64,000 bases of DNA from Aphanothece sacrum FPU1 (GCF_003864295.1 NZ_BDQK01000014.1:182389-246388), one strand, 5' to 3'; numbered from the stretch's first letter, positions 43,503 through 53,180 are shown. A program made the numbers and translations. Notes: a model not told the origin generated them from the letters alone.

Positions 43503-46500
43503 ATGCCACGCATCGTCGTCATTACCGGGTTTGAATCGTTTAATATTGACTTGTACCGTCAAGCAGCACAATTAGCTCAATCGCGTTGTCCTGACTTAAA
43601 TATACAGGTATTTAGCGATCGCTCACTCACCCAAGAACCGGAAATCATCGAAAATGCGCTAAAAGATGCAGATGTCTTTTTTGCTAGTTTAATCTTTGAT
43701 TATGATCAAGTAATTTGGTTAAGAGAAAGGGCAAAAAATATACCCATTCGCTTAGTTTTTGAATCAGCATTAGAACTGATTAGCTTAACACAATTAGGTA
43801 AATTTGTTATTGGGGATAAACCCAAAGGAATGCCTAAACCTATTCAATTTATTTTGAGTAAATTTTCTAGTGGGAAAGAAGAAGATAAATTAGTGGGTTA
43901 TTTAAGTTTTCTGAAAACTGGCCCCAAACTATTAAAATTTATTCCGGCAAAAAAAGTTCAAGACTTACGCAACTGGTTAATTATTTATGGTTATTGGAAT
44001 GCAGGTGGAACCGAAAATTTTGCCGCCATGTGTTGGACTATAGCTGATAAATATTTAGGCTTAAAGATTGAAGAAATTCCCGAACCTATTGAAACCCCAA
44101 ATATGGGGTTACTCCATCCTGAATATGACGGTTATTTTACCTCTCCCCGTGACTATTTAAACTGGTATCAACAACAAAAATCATTAAAGTTACCAATTAT
44201 TGGCATACTGTTATATCGTAAGCACGTTATTACAAAACAACCTTATATTGCTCAATTAATTAATTCCTTTGAAGAACAAGGATTAATACCAGTTCCCATT
44301 TTTATTAATGGAGTTGAAGGTCATGTAGTTGTGAGAGATTGGTTAACCACAACTTATGAAACTCAACAACGACAATTAGGAAATATAGAAATTAGATCTT
44401 TAGCAAAAGATGCCATAGAAGTAGATGCAATTGTTTCTACCATAGGCTTTCCTCTAGTGGGAGGTCCCGCAGGTTCAATGGAAGCAGGGCGACAAGTAGA
44501 GGTAGCTAAACGCATTTTAACAGCCAAAAATATCCCTTATTTGGTAGCTGCACCTTTATTAATTCAAGATATTCATTCTTGGACAAGACAAGGAATTGGA
44601 GGTTTACAAAGTGTTGTTTTATATGCTTTACCTGAGTTAGATGGGGCAATAGATACAGTGCCATTAGGAGGGTTAGTCGGTAATGATATTTATCTGATTC
44701 CTGAACGAGTTAAACGGTTAACGGGAAGACTTAAAAGTTGGATTAGGTTACGTCAAACTCCGTCTAAAAATAGAAAAATTGCTATTATTCTATATGGGTT
44801 TCCCCCTGGATATGGGGCAACAGGAACGGCAGCTTTATTAAATGTTCCTCGTAGTTTGTTAAAGTTATTAAATGGTTTAAAAGAACAGGGTTATAATGTG
44901 GGGGAATTACCGGAAGATGGAGAGGTTTTGATTGAGAAGGTTAAGATAGCCGATGAGGGAATTATCTCGCGCAAAGACAGGGAAGATGGCGCAAGTGTTA
45001 GTGTTAAAAAGTTGGAAAAATGGTTGGGATATTTGTTAATAAGTCGGATTGAAAAGCAATGGAAATCCTTAACAGAGACGGGAATTAAAACTTATGGGGA
45101 TGAGTTTCAAATCGGGGGAATTCAATTAGGAAATGTTTGGATAGGAGTACAACCACCATTAGGTATTTCAGGTGATCCCATGCGATTAATGTTTGAAAAA
45201 GATTTGACTCCTCATCCTCAATATACAGCCTTTTATAAGTGGTTACAAAATGAATTCTGCGCTGATGCTATCGTCCATTTTGGCATGCACGGAACCGTTG
45301 AATGGTTGCCAGGTTCACCTTTAGGAAATACGGGATATTCTTGGTCTGATATATTATTAGGTAATATGCCTAATTTGTATATTTATGCGGCTAATAATCC
45401 CTCAGAATCGATATTAGCAAAACGCAGGGGGTATGGAGTATTAATTTCTCATAATGTACCTCCTTATGGACGAGCAGGGTTATATAAAGAGTTGATGACA
45501 ATGCGAGATTTAATTGCTGAATATCGAGAAGATACCGAAAAAAATGAGATTCTTAGAGAAGGTATTGTTCAGAAAATTGTAGACTCAGGTTTGCCCTCTG
45601 ATTGTAAGTTTGAAGAAGGGCAAAAATTAGGCATTGATTTTACTATTGAAAATGCTAAATTATTTAGTAAGCACGCATTAAATGATTATTTTGTCAAGAT
45701 CTATGAATATTTACAAATTGTCGAACAAAGGTTATTTTCTTCAGGTTTACATACTTTGGGAGAAATGCCTAATGAAGAACAGTTAGACTCTTATTTAGAA
45801 GCTTATTTTGCGGAAAAATTAACAGAAAGGGAAAGACAGGCTATTACATCTGAATTGCCAGAATTACAGTATATTTTAGAATCAGCTAATGGACGGTCAG
45901 AAACGATACAAGAAGCTATTTATATTCGAGATTTACTCAAGCAAACACCTGCAGAATTAACCAATTTATTACGAGGTTTAAATGGAGAATATATTCCCCC
46001 TGCACCTGGTGGAGATTTGCTTAGGGATGGCACAGGAGTGTTACCTACAGGACGAAATATACACGCCTTAGATCCTTATAGAATGCCGTCTCCTGCTGCT
46101 TATGAAAGAGGAAAAGAAATTGCCAAGAAAACCATACAACAACATCTAGACGAACATCATAATTATCCTGAAACAATAGCAGTTTTATTGTGGGGTTTAG
46201 ATGCTATTAAAACCAAAGGTGAATCTTTAGGTATTTTATTAGAATTAGTGGGTGCAGAACCCATTAAAGAAGGGACTGGCCGAGTTGTTCGTTATGAATT
46301 AAAACCCTTAGAAGAATTAGGACATCCCCGCATTGATGTATTAGCAAACTTATCAGGGATTTTCCGAGATACTTTTGTCAATATTATTGAATTATTGGAC
46401 GACTTATTTCAACGTGCAGCAACAGCAAATGAACCCCCAGAAAAGAACTTTATTCGTAAACATTATTTACAGTTAAAACAACAAGGGGTAGAAAATGCTT

Positions 46501-47225
46501 CAGCGCGATTATTTTCTAATCCTGCGGGAGATTTTGGATCGTTAGTTAATGATCAAGTAGTGGACGGAAACTGGGAATCTGGAGACGAATTAGCTAATAC
46601 TTGGGAAAAACGCAATGTGTTTAGTTATGGACGACAAGATAAAGGACAAGCAAGACCAGAAATTCTCAATCAACTATTAAAAACCAGTGAAAGAATTGTA
46701 CAAGAAATTGATTCAGTAGAATATGGTTTAACAGATATTCAAGAATATTATGCTAATACAGGTGGATTAAAATTAGCGGCAGAAAAACAAAGCGGTAAAC
46801 AAGTAACTGCGAGTTTTGTTGAAAGCTTTTCTAAAGATACTAATCCCCGCAAATTAGAAGACTTATTAAGATTAGAATATCGTAGCAAATTATTAAACCC
46901 AAAATGGGCAGAAGCAATGGTTAATCAAGGTTCAGGGGGTGCTTATGAAGTTTCTCAACGCATGACGGCCTTAATAGGATGGGGAGGAACAGCTAATTTT
47001 AAAGATAATTGGGTATATGATCAAGCTGCACAAACTTACGCTTTAGATAAAGAAATGGCAGAAAAATTACGCAAAGCAAACCCCGAAGCTTTTCGTAATA
47101 TTGTGGGAAGAATGATCGAAGCAAATGGACGAGGTTTCTGGGATACAGATGAAGAAATTATCGAAAAATTGCGAAATTTATATGATTTGACTGAGGAAGA
47201 ATTAGAAGGAGTTACAACAAATTAA
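43503..47225 (+). CDS. ChlH/CobN-family metal chelatase large subunit
   Basis: A 1240-residue class I chelatase H-type subunit, which binds the tetrapyrrole and metal. Typical segments are visible: GPAGSMEAGRQVEVAKRIL, AIILYGFPPGYGATGTAALLNVP, FGMHGTVEWLPGSPLGNTG, PYGRAGLYKELMTMRDLI, and GGDLLRDGTGVLPTGRNIHALDPYRMPS. Canonical cyanobacterial ChlH has about 1330 residues with a longer N-terminal region, so this is probably the second paralogue, often annotated CobN. With cobyric acid synthase about 7 kb away, cobalt insertion for (pseudo)cobalamin is plausible; a low-oxygen or alternative magnesium chelatase is the other option. No small subunits (ChlD/ChlI) are adjacent. The frame is intact. 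Confidence 0.88.
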   Translation: MPRIVVITGFESFNIDLYRQAAQLAQSRCPDLNIQVFSDRSLTQEPEIIENALKDADVFFASLIFDYDQVIWLRERAKNIPIRLVFESALELISLTQLGKFVIGDKPKGMPKPIQFILSKFSSGKEEDKLVGYLSFLKTGPKLLKFIPAKKVQDLRNWLIIYGYWNAGGTENFAAMCWTIADKYLGLKIEEIPEPIETPNMGLLHPEYDGYFTSPRDYLNWYQQQKSLKLPIIGILLYRKHVITKQPYIAQLINSFEEQGLIPVPIFINGVEGHVVVRDWLTTTYETQQRQLGNIEIRSLAKDAIEVDAIVSTIGFPLVGGPAGSMEAGRQVEVAKRILTAKNIPYLVAAPLLIQDIHSWTRQGIGGLQSVVLYALPELDGAIDTVPLGGLVGNDIYLIPERVKRLTGRLKSWIRLRQTPSKNRKIAIILYGFPPGYGATGTAALLNVPRSLLKLLNGLKEQGYNVGELPEDGEVLIEKVKIADEGIISRKDREDGASVSVKKLEKWLGYLLISRIEKQWKSLTETGIKTYGDEFQIGGIQLGNVWIGVQPPLGISGDPMRLMFEKDLTPHPQYTAFYKWLQNEFCADAIVHFGMHGTVEWLPGSPLGNTGYSWSDILLGNMPNLYIYAANNPSESILAKRRGYGVLISHNVPPYGRAGLYKELMTMRDLIAEYREDTEKNEILREGIVQKIVDSGLPSDCKFEEGQKLGIDFTIENAKLFSKHALNDYFVKIYEYLQIVEQRLFSSGLHTLGEMPNEEQLDSYLEAYFAEKLTERERQAITSELPELQYILESANGRSETIQEAIYIRDLLKQTPAELTNLLRGLNGEYIPPAPGGDLLRDGTGVLPTGRNIHALDPYRMPSPAAYERGKEIAKKTIQQHLDEHHNYPETIAVLLWGLDAIKTKGESLGILLELVGAEPIKEGTGRVVRYELKPLEELGHPRIDVLANLSGIFRDTFVNIIELLDDLFQRAATANEPPEKNFIRKHYLQLKQQGVENASARLFSNPAGDFGSLVNDQVVDGNWESGDELANTWEKRNVFSYGRQDKGQARPEILNQLLKTSERIVQEIDSVEYGLTDIQEYYANTGGLKLAAEKQSGKQVTASFVESFSKDTNPRKLEDLLRLEYRSKLLNPKWAEAMVNQGSGGAYEVSQRMTALIGWGGTANFKDNWVYDQAAQTYALDKEMAEKLRKANPEAFRNIVGRMIEANGRGFWDTDEEIIEKLRNLYDLTEEELEGVTTN

Positions 47226-47454
47226 AAGTCAAAACTTAGTTTTCATAATATAGCAATCGCCAAGGCGATTAGGACATAGAATAAAGAAAAACCCCATTAC
47301 CCCATCTCTATGGCAAATTCAGTATTTTTGAGCAAAATTTTGCTTGACTAGGTTGACTTGACATGATATTATATAGATAATGGAAAATGTGTGCGCCTGT
47401 AGGGTGCTGTCAGAAAACACAAATAAAGACAATTAAAACAATAGATTATCAACG

Positions 47455-47632
47455 CCATGCCATGGCCAAATCAGAGAATAAATGTAGGGGCATGGCAATG
47501 ATAACCTGTTGATAAAACCAAAATTTTCAAAATGCCATGCCCAAATCAAAATAATTTTCATTGAATAGGGGGCATGGCAACATTAATATTATGGTAATTT
47601 TCACAGATTGTTAATGCCATGCCCCTACAGGG
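47455..47632. repeat. Cluster of GTAGGGGCATGGC / GCCATGCCCCTAC units, family C
   Basis: Several alternating direct and inverted copies of (TA)GGGGCATGGCA separated by about 30-60 bases. The unit also occurs downstream of psbA at 7677-7797. The cluster fills most of the gap after the chelatase gene; the remaining sequence shows no gene. Confidence 0.8.
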
Positions 47633-47751
47633 TTAAATCGGGTTTTTGATATCAGGTGTAAGATTTGAGTAGGACACATCACGGGTACAGAAATACGGCT
47701 CAGGGTGAGGCAAAATCTATGCCCCACCAAGAACCAGAACAGCCTGTAATC

Positions 47752-50556
47752 CTAGATGTTGACGAAATCGGCCGCAATTAGGGTCGTGGTATTAATACCA
47801 GTCAGGGTTGCCAAAATTTCATTAGTGGAAGCCACCCGAATAGTGCTTCCTGAGAAATTCAGTTGCCCGAAGCTCAAACCGTTATACAGTCCGATTTTAT
47901 CTTCACCCCTAACGAAGTCAGTAATGGTATCAGAACCATCCCCACCAGTATAGGCAAATACATCTTGAGCGTTGCCACCGGTGAGGGTATCACTGCCAAG
48001 ACCACCATAAAGGGTATCTTTGCCATTATCGCCGTTGAGGACATCGTTGCCAATACCGCCATACAAGAGGTCCTCACCATTACCGCCGTTGAGGGTATCG
48101 TTGCCGCTACCACCATAGAGGATATCGTTGCTATTATCGCCGTTGAGGATATCGTTACCATTACCACCGTCGAGGGTATCGTTACTATTGCCACCGTTGA
48201 GGATATCGTTACCATTACCACCAACCAGGTTATCTGGTTTGTTAGTACCTGTAAGGCTGCCACCGACAGCCACCGTAACGGTAGCAGTACCAGTCAAACT
48301 ACCATCACTGAGGGTGTAGTTAAAGCTGGCATTACCACTGAATCGAATTGGGGTAAAGAGAATATAATCATCTGCGGTGTTGCTGACAGTGCCATTATTG
48401 TTAAGTACCGCAGTGCCGTTAGTGACACCACTGACACCAGTGATACTCAAGACGCTGTTATCAACATCGGTATCATTAGCCAGTAGGGTACTAGCTTGGA
48501 TACTGACGGTAGTATTGAAGCCAGTGGTAGCAGTGTCGTTAACACCAACAGGAGCATCATTAACGGGCGTTACAGAGAAGGTTTGGCTTTGACCAGCTAA
48601 AGTTGCCGTACCATCACTCACACCGTAGGTTAGATTAACTGCACCATTAAAGTTAGCAGTTGGGGTGAAAGTATAAGTCCCATTACCGTTATCAACTAAA
48701 GTGCCGTTATTGGAAGTTAAACCGACTACGGATAAGGTATCACCATCTACATCGCTAAACCCTGCTAATAAGTTAGCTGCTGTAATCGTGATAGGTGTAT
48801 CTTCAGCCGTATTGCTTAAAGTAGCAGTTGGTGAACCAACAGGAGCATCATTAACGGGCGTTACAGAAAAAGTTTGGCTTTGATCGGCTAAGGTTGCCGT
48901 ACCATCACTCACACCGTAGGTTAGATTAACTGCACCATTAAAGTTAGCAGTTGGGGTGAAAGTATAAGTCCCATTACCGTTATCAACTAAAGTGCCGTTA
49001 TTGGAAGTTAAACCGACTACGGATAAGGTATCACCATCTACATCGCTAAACCCTGCTAATAAGTTAGCTGCTGTAATCGTGATAGGTGTATCTTCAGCCG
49101 TATTGCTTAAAGTAGCAGTTGGTGAACCAACAGGAGCATCATTAACGGGCGTTACAGAAAAAGTTTGGCTTTGATCGGCTAAGGTTGCCGTACCATCACT
49201 CACACCGTAGGTTAGATTAACTGCACCATTAAAGTTAGCAGTTGGGGTGAAAGTATAAGTTCCATTACCGTTATCAACTAAAGTGCCGTTATTGGAAGTT
49301 AAACCGACTACGGATAAGGTATCACCATCTACATCGCTAAACCCTGCTAATAAGTTAGCTGCTGTAATCGTGATAGGTGTATCTTCAGCCGTATTGCTTA
49401 AAGTAGCAGTTGGTGAACCAACAGGAGCATCATTAACGGGCGTTACAGAGAAGGTTTGGCTTTGATCGGCTAAGGTTGCCGTACCATCACTCACACCGTA
49501 GGTTAGATTAACTGCACCATTAAAGTTAGCAGTTGGGGTGAAAGTATAAGTTCCATTACCGTTATCAACTAAAGTGCCGTTATTGGAAGTTAAACCGACT
49601 ACGGATAAGGTATCACCATCTACATCGCTAAACCCTGCTAATAAGTTAGCTGCTGTAATCGTGATAGGTGTATCTTCAGCCGTATTGCTTAAAGTAGCAG
49701 TTGGTGAACCAACAGGAGCATCATTAACGGGGGTAGTAGGGGCAATATTCTCGAAGAACAGGGTATTGCCGTATCTTTCACCCACAAAAGCATCCAAGTC
49801 CCCATCCCCATCGATATCGGCAAAGGTGGGTGTAGCCAAATACTCCACATCCGTCAGTCCGAAGGGGTTGGTGGCCTCAAGGGTGAAGCTGGGAGCAGAC
49901 CCCGTTCCCGTGTTGCGGTAGAACCGGGTATTGCCGTTAGCAGCACCAACAAAAGCATCCAAGTCCCCATCTCCATCGATATCGGCAAAGGTGGGTGCAG
50001 AATTATACCCCACATCCGTCAGTCCGAAGGGGTTGGTGGCCTCAAGGGTCAAGCTAGGAGCAGACCCCGTTCCCGTGTTGCGGTAGAACCGGGTATTGCC
50101 GTCAACAGTACCCACAAAAGCATCCAAGTCCCCATCCCCATCGATATCGGCAAAGGTGGGTGTAGCCACATACCCCACATCCGTTAGTCCGAAGGGGTTG
50201 GTGGCCTCAAGGGTGAAGCTGGGAGCAGACCCCGTTCCCGTGTTGCGGTAGAACCGGGTATTGCCGAAATTCTCACCCACAAAAGCATCCAAGTCCCCAT
50301 CCCCATCGATATCGGCAAAGGTGGGTTTAGCATAAAATCCCACATCCGTCAGTCCGAAGGGGTTGGTGGTCTCAAAGGTGAAGCTGGGAACAGACCCGGT
50401 TCCCGTGTTGCGGAAGAAGTCGGTATTGCCTTCATCAGCACCCACAAAAGCATCTAAGTCCCCATCCCCATCGATATCGGCAAAGGTGGGTGCAGAATTA
50501 TACCCCACATCCGTCAGTCCGAAGTTGGTTTGGGGATTGAATATAGGATCAGCCAT
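47752..50556 (-). CDS. FG-GAP / cadherin-like / RTX calcium-binding exported protein
   Basis: A 934-residue repeat protein without an N-terminal signal peptide. Residues about 8-275 hold five 55-residue FG-GAP/VCBS repeats, each with the calcium-binding DIDGDGDLDAFVG. Residues about 278-665 hold four nearly identical 97-residue cadherin-like (VCBS/tandem-95) domains beginning NDAPVGSPTATLS. One diverged domain follows. Residues about 775-870 contain some ten RTX nonapeptides (GGNGNDxLxG), then a short C-terminal domain (FVNI end) typical of type I secretion substrates. It is likely a surface adhesin or S-layer-like protein exported by a type I system. Its ribosome-binding site (GAGG) lies inside the end of the preceding gene, so translation is coupled. 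Confidence 0.9.
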   Translation of the reverse strand: MADPIFNPQTNFGLTDVGYNSAPTFADIDGDGDLDAFVGADEGNTDFFRNTGTGSVPSFTFETTNPFGLTDVGFYAKPTFADIDGDGDLDAFVGENFGNTRFYRNTGTGSAPSFTLEATNPFGLTDVGYVATPTFADIDGDGDLDAFVGTVDGNTRFYRNTGTGSAPSLTLEATNPFGLTDVGYNSAPTFADIDGDGDLDAFVGAANGNTRFYRNTGTGSAPSFTLEATNPFGLTDVEYLATPTFADIDGDGDLDAFVGERYGNTLFFENIAPTTPVNDAPVGSPTATLSNTAEDTPITITAANLLAGFSDVDGDTLSVVGLTSNNGTLVDNGNGTYTFTPTANFNGAVNLTYGVSDGTATLADQSQTFSVTPVNDAPVGSPTATLSNTAEDTPITITAANLLAGFSDVDGDTLSVVGLTSNNGTLVDNGNGTYTFTPTANFNGAVNLTYGVSDGTATLADQSQTFSVTPVNDAPVGSPTATLSNTAEDTPITITAANLLAGFSDVDGDTLSVVGLTSNNGTLVDNGNGTYTFTPTANFNGAVNLTYGVSDGTATLADQSQTFSVTPVNDAPVGSPTATLSNTAEDTPITITAANLLAGFSDVDGDTLSVVGLTSNNGTLVDNGNGTYTFTPTANFNGAVNLTYGVSDGTATLAGQSQTFSVTPVNDAPVGVNDTATTGFNTTVSIQASTLLANDTDVDNSVLSITGVSGVTNGTAVLNNNGTVSNTADDYILFTPIRFSGNASFNYTLSDGSLTGTATVTVAVGGSLTGTNKPDNLVGGNGNDILNGGNSNDTLDGGNGNDILNGDNSNDILYGGSGNDTLNGGNGEDLLYGGIGNDVLNGDNGKDTLYGGLGSDTLTGGNAQDVFAYTGGDGSDTITDFVRGEDKIGLYNGLSFGQLNFSGSTIRVASTNEILATLTGINTTTLIAADFVNI
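48561..49725. repeat. Four 291-bp near-identical tandem repeats within the RTX gene
   Basis: Each unit encodes one 97-residue cadherin-like domain. Adjacent copies differ at only a few positions (for example GACCAGCTAA against GATCGGCTAA), which implies recent expansion or homogenisation. Copy number is likely variable and may be mis-assembled. Confidence 0.92.
49750..50545. repeat. Five 165-bp FG-GAP repeats within the RTX gene
   Basis: Five units encode FGLTDVGY...TFADIDGDGDLDAFVG...NTxFxRNTGTGS. They are more diverged than the 291-bp units but still highly similar at the DNA level. Confidence 0.88.
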
Positions 50557-50559
50557 GAA

Positions 50560-52590
50560 TTAGTTTTCCTCTGAAGATTTAATCAATTTACTCGTCTGTC
50601 GCACTTCCCCCACCCCAGTTAAATAGGGCATTAGGTGTCGTCCGACAAACTGCAACAAACGGGGATAATGGTGAGAAACCGAACCCGTAAGATACGGAAC
50701 ATCACTGTTAATTTGACGACGTATCGCCTCAGCTAACAGGGAAATCCCTCGCCCCCGACTCTCGAAGGGTTTAGCTACCTCCCAAGTGGTATAGCGAATG
50801 GTATCAGGTGCTACCCGATGGGTTAACACCCAACCTACTACCTCCTTTCCCTGACGCAAACCCAAACTATTCAAGGGTTCTAGCCGGTCTTTCTCCACAG
50901 AAGCGGGCAAAGATAAACCCGCCTCTGGCCAGGAAAATACCTCAAGGGAGGGAGGTAGGGGAAACTTGTTTAACCAATCTACTTTAGCAATATTTTCTGT
51001 AGTGGTTTTGCCTAGCAGTAAGGTAATTTGAGGCGGTTGCCATTGTAATCTTTGTAAAATCCCTTCTAATGCCAAAGGAGTCGAGGAACTGGTGGAATAG
51101 CTCAAAACTAACTCTTGAAAGCCTTGAGTCTTTAATTCCCTTTCCAAATAAGCCACTAACCTTGTGCCAATCCCTTGTTTTCGATAATCGGGCAACACAA
51201 AAAGAGAAATAATTTTCGCCGTTTCCACGTTTAAACGTTCGGCGATCGCCAATCCCACTATTGACCCGTTAATAGAAGCCGAAAGTCCCGTTAATTCCCC
51301 TTGGGGTGGGGTTTTTTGCCAACGCTGCCGTAACCGAGGAAAGGTCAATTCATCGTAATCTAGGGCATTACTGCTATTGAGGTGATACACCCGTTGATAT
51401 TTAACCTCTGATGCCAAACCTTGCGCCCCTACAGGGGAAATTGGCTGATCTGTCGGTAATTGTGCGATCGCCTCAGTAGGTTGGGGTAAACCGGCAATAG
51501 GGGGAGTTGCGCCCTTACTGGGGCGTTTGGCCGTAGGTTTGGTGATAACAATGCCTCCACTCTCAGGAAACGTCACCAATCGTTGAATTTCATCCCCCTG
51601 TAACCCAATCGTTTCAGGTTGACTAACTCCAGGCAAAACCACTACATCAAACAATTCTTCAATTATACTCTGAAAATATAGCCAGTGCAGGGTTTTACCC
51701 GTTTGTAAGTCAATCACCATTAACCCAGATTGGGGGCGATTTCCCTCAGACATAAGGCGTTTTTCTAGAGGTAAGCCGCTAAAACTCTGAGAACGTAATT
51801 GAGATAGTCCGACAAAGGCAAAGTTTTGCCAAAAGGCTAACCCGCGCACAAATCCAGGGCAAAATATGATAGGATCGAAGCGTTGATCTTGGATGTAGCC
51901 AAATTCCCCTGTCCCAGAATTGAGTAACCACAATTTCCCCTGATACCAACGGGGAGAATGGGGCATGGATAAACCTGTGACAATAATTTCGTTGTGGTTA
52001 ACATCTATGACGACTCCCCCATCAAGGCGATGATTACGCCATCCAGCCGCCGTATCTGTGGCACTACAGGCAGTGACATAAGCAGGTTTGCCCTCCACCA
52101 TAGCCAAACCGTTGAGGTGACAACGATCTTCCGGCACTAATTTCGAGATAAATGAGGGTCGCCACAGGGGAACAAAACTATAATCGGGATTAATTGTGGC
52201 TAAACAACTAAAATCGGTATTGACAAAAATCACGTTTTGTGCATTGTCTAATACTATTTCATGGGCGTTAACATCCCCGGTGGTGTAAGCGGTGCGGGGG
52301 ACATAGAGGCGGTCTGCTTCCTGTGATTTTTCCCCACTATCGAGAAGATTATGGAAATCCCAAATTTGATAACGGGTGGTCATGTAGAGGCGATTTGCTG
52401 CTACATATAATCCCATTGGTTTGTCGAATAGTCTTTCGTGCAGTTTCAGCCTTCCGTTAGCTTGGCCACTGACAAAAAAAAGGCGGTTAGTTTGGTAGGT
52501 GGTAGCAGCAATACTGATGTTTTGCTGTTCCAGCCAGCGAGTTAAGTCAGGGGAAGACGTAACTCTAAGTTGGTTTGCGGATAGGCTCAT
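50560..52590 (-). CDS. TIGR03032-like beta-propeller fused to GNAT acyltransferase domains
   Basis: A 676-residue fusion. Residues about 1-345 match the TIGR03032 (DUF4915) family: NRLFFVSGQANGRLKLHE, FDKPMGLYVAANRLYMTT, NAHEIVLDNAQNVIFVNTDFSCLATI, DRCHLNGLAMVEGKPAYVTA, SMPHSPRWYQGKLWLLNSGTGEFG. A Pro-rich linker leads to a GNAT domain at about 440-530 (VLPDYRKQGIGTRLVAYLERELK, the acyl-CoA loop) and a second degenerate GNAT-like half at about 560-670. The gene ends four bases before the RTX gene start, so the pair is an operon. The family's function is unknown; a role in modifying the neighbouring exported protein is inferred. Confidence 0.82.
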   Translation of the reverse strand: MSLSANQLRVTSSPDLTRWLEQQNISIAATTYQTNRLFFVSGQANGRLKLHERLFDKPMGLYVAANRLYMTTRYQIWDFHNLLDSGEKSQEADRLYVPRTAYTTGDVNAHEIVLDNAQNVIFVNTDFSCLATINPDYSFVPLWRPSFISKLVPEDRCHLNGLAMVEGKPAYVTACSATDTAAGWRNHRLDGGVVIDVNHNEIIVTGLSMPHSPRWYQGKLWLLNSGTGEFGYIQDQRFDPIIFCPGFVRGLAFWQNFAFVGLSQLRSQSFSGLPLEKRLMSEGNRPQSGLMVIDLQTGKTLHWLYFQSIIEELFDVVVLPGVSQPETIGLQGDEIQRLVTFPESGGIVITKPTAKRPSKGATPPIAGLPQPTEAIAQLPTDQPISPVGAQGLASEVKYQRVYHLNSSNALDYDELTFPRLRQRWQKTPPQGELTGLSASINGSIVGLAIAERLNVETAKIISLFVLPDYRKQGIGTRLVAYLERELKTQGFQELVLSYSTSSSTPLALEGILQRLQWQPPQITLLLGKTTTENIAKVDWLNKFPLPPSLEVFSWPEAGLSLPASVEKDRLEPLNSLGLRQGKEVVGWVLTHRVAPDTIRYTTWEVAKPFESRGRGISLLAEAIRRQINSDVPYLTGSVSHHYPRLLQFVGRHLMPYLTGVGEVRQTSKLIKSSEEN

Positions 52591-52733
52591 TTAACTCGTT
52601 TTTTCAAAAAAAGTATTAATACTTAGGAATTATAGGTGAATCCTAGCATTTATTAAGCATTTATTATATTAAGGAAAGTAATTCCTGATCATTAAGATAA
52701 AAAAAACTTTTATATCCTTAGAGTCCCCTGATT

Positions 52734-53147
52734 ATGATACCTCCAACTCAACCCCAGAACACTTTCCCCCTTAACTACTCAACCCACACGCAACAGAGGG
52801 CCCAAAGAGCTTTATTTTGTTCTCCCTTTGAGTTAACCTTATGGGTAGCCATGAAAGATAATAGCGTTCCTCTCCCCAACATCGCAGGAGAAACAGGAGT
52901 TCAACAAAGATATACTCAAAAATCTATTTCAGAACAAAGGGTAGAAAAAGAGTTACTCTGGTTAATTAGTGTCGGAATATTACGCCGAGAAGTCGATGGA
53001 CAGGGAATTACTGATAGTTTTCGCCTAACTCCCTTGGGACGACAATTAACCGCTCAATGGGAGATAACTCGGCAAATTTGGCAAGAACCTTCTTGGTGGG
53101 AAAGATTATTAAATACTCTCACTCGGTGGTTTAGTCTGCCCTTCTAA
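52734..53147 (+). CDS. Npun_F0494 family protein
   Basis: A 137-residue protein conserved in cyanobacteria, recognised from YSTHTQQRAQRALFCSPFELTLWVAMKDNSVPL and the winged-helix-like VEKELLWLISVGILRREVDGQGITDSFRLTPLGRQL. The fold suggests a small winged-helix protein, perhaps a regulator, without direct evidence. The C-terminus (WWERLLNTLTRWFSLPF) is amphipathic and aromatic and could touch a membrane. Divergent from the TIGR03032-GNAT operon. Confidence 0.8.
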   Translation: MIPPTQPQNTFPLNYSTHTQQRAQRALFCSPFELTLWVAMKDNSVPLPNIAGETGVQQRYTQKSISEQRVEKELLWLISVGILRREVDGQGITDSFRLTPLGRQLTAQWEITRQIWQEPSWWERLLNTLTRWFSLPF

Positions 53148-53180
53148 ACTAATTTATCTTTCTCTCCCGTTCTGATAAAC

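Noticed and set aside
43503..47225. Naming the chelatase chlH outright
   Set aside because: Length and N-terminus differ from the main cyanobacterial ChlH and it could be CobN-type. Metal specificity cannot be read from sequence here.
47863..48486. A 207-codon plus-strand frame opposite the RTX repeats
   Set aside because: It is a shadow of the repetitive Asp/Gly-rich minus-strand gene. Its repeats mirror the nonapeptides and it has no domain or ribosome-binding site. The similar 60-codon frames opposite the 291-bp repeats are shadows too.
48561..49725. Possible CRISPR or integron-like array from regular 291-base spacing
   Set aside because: The repeats are coding, in frame, and each equals one protein domain.
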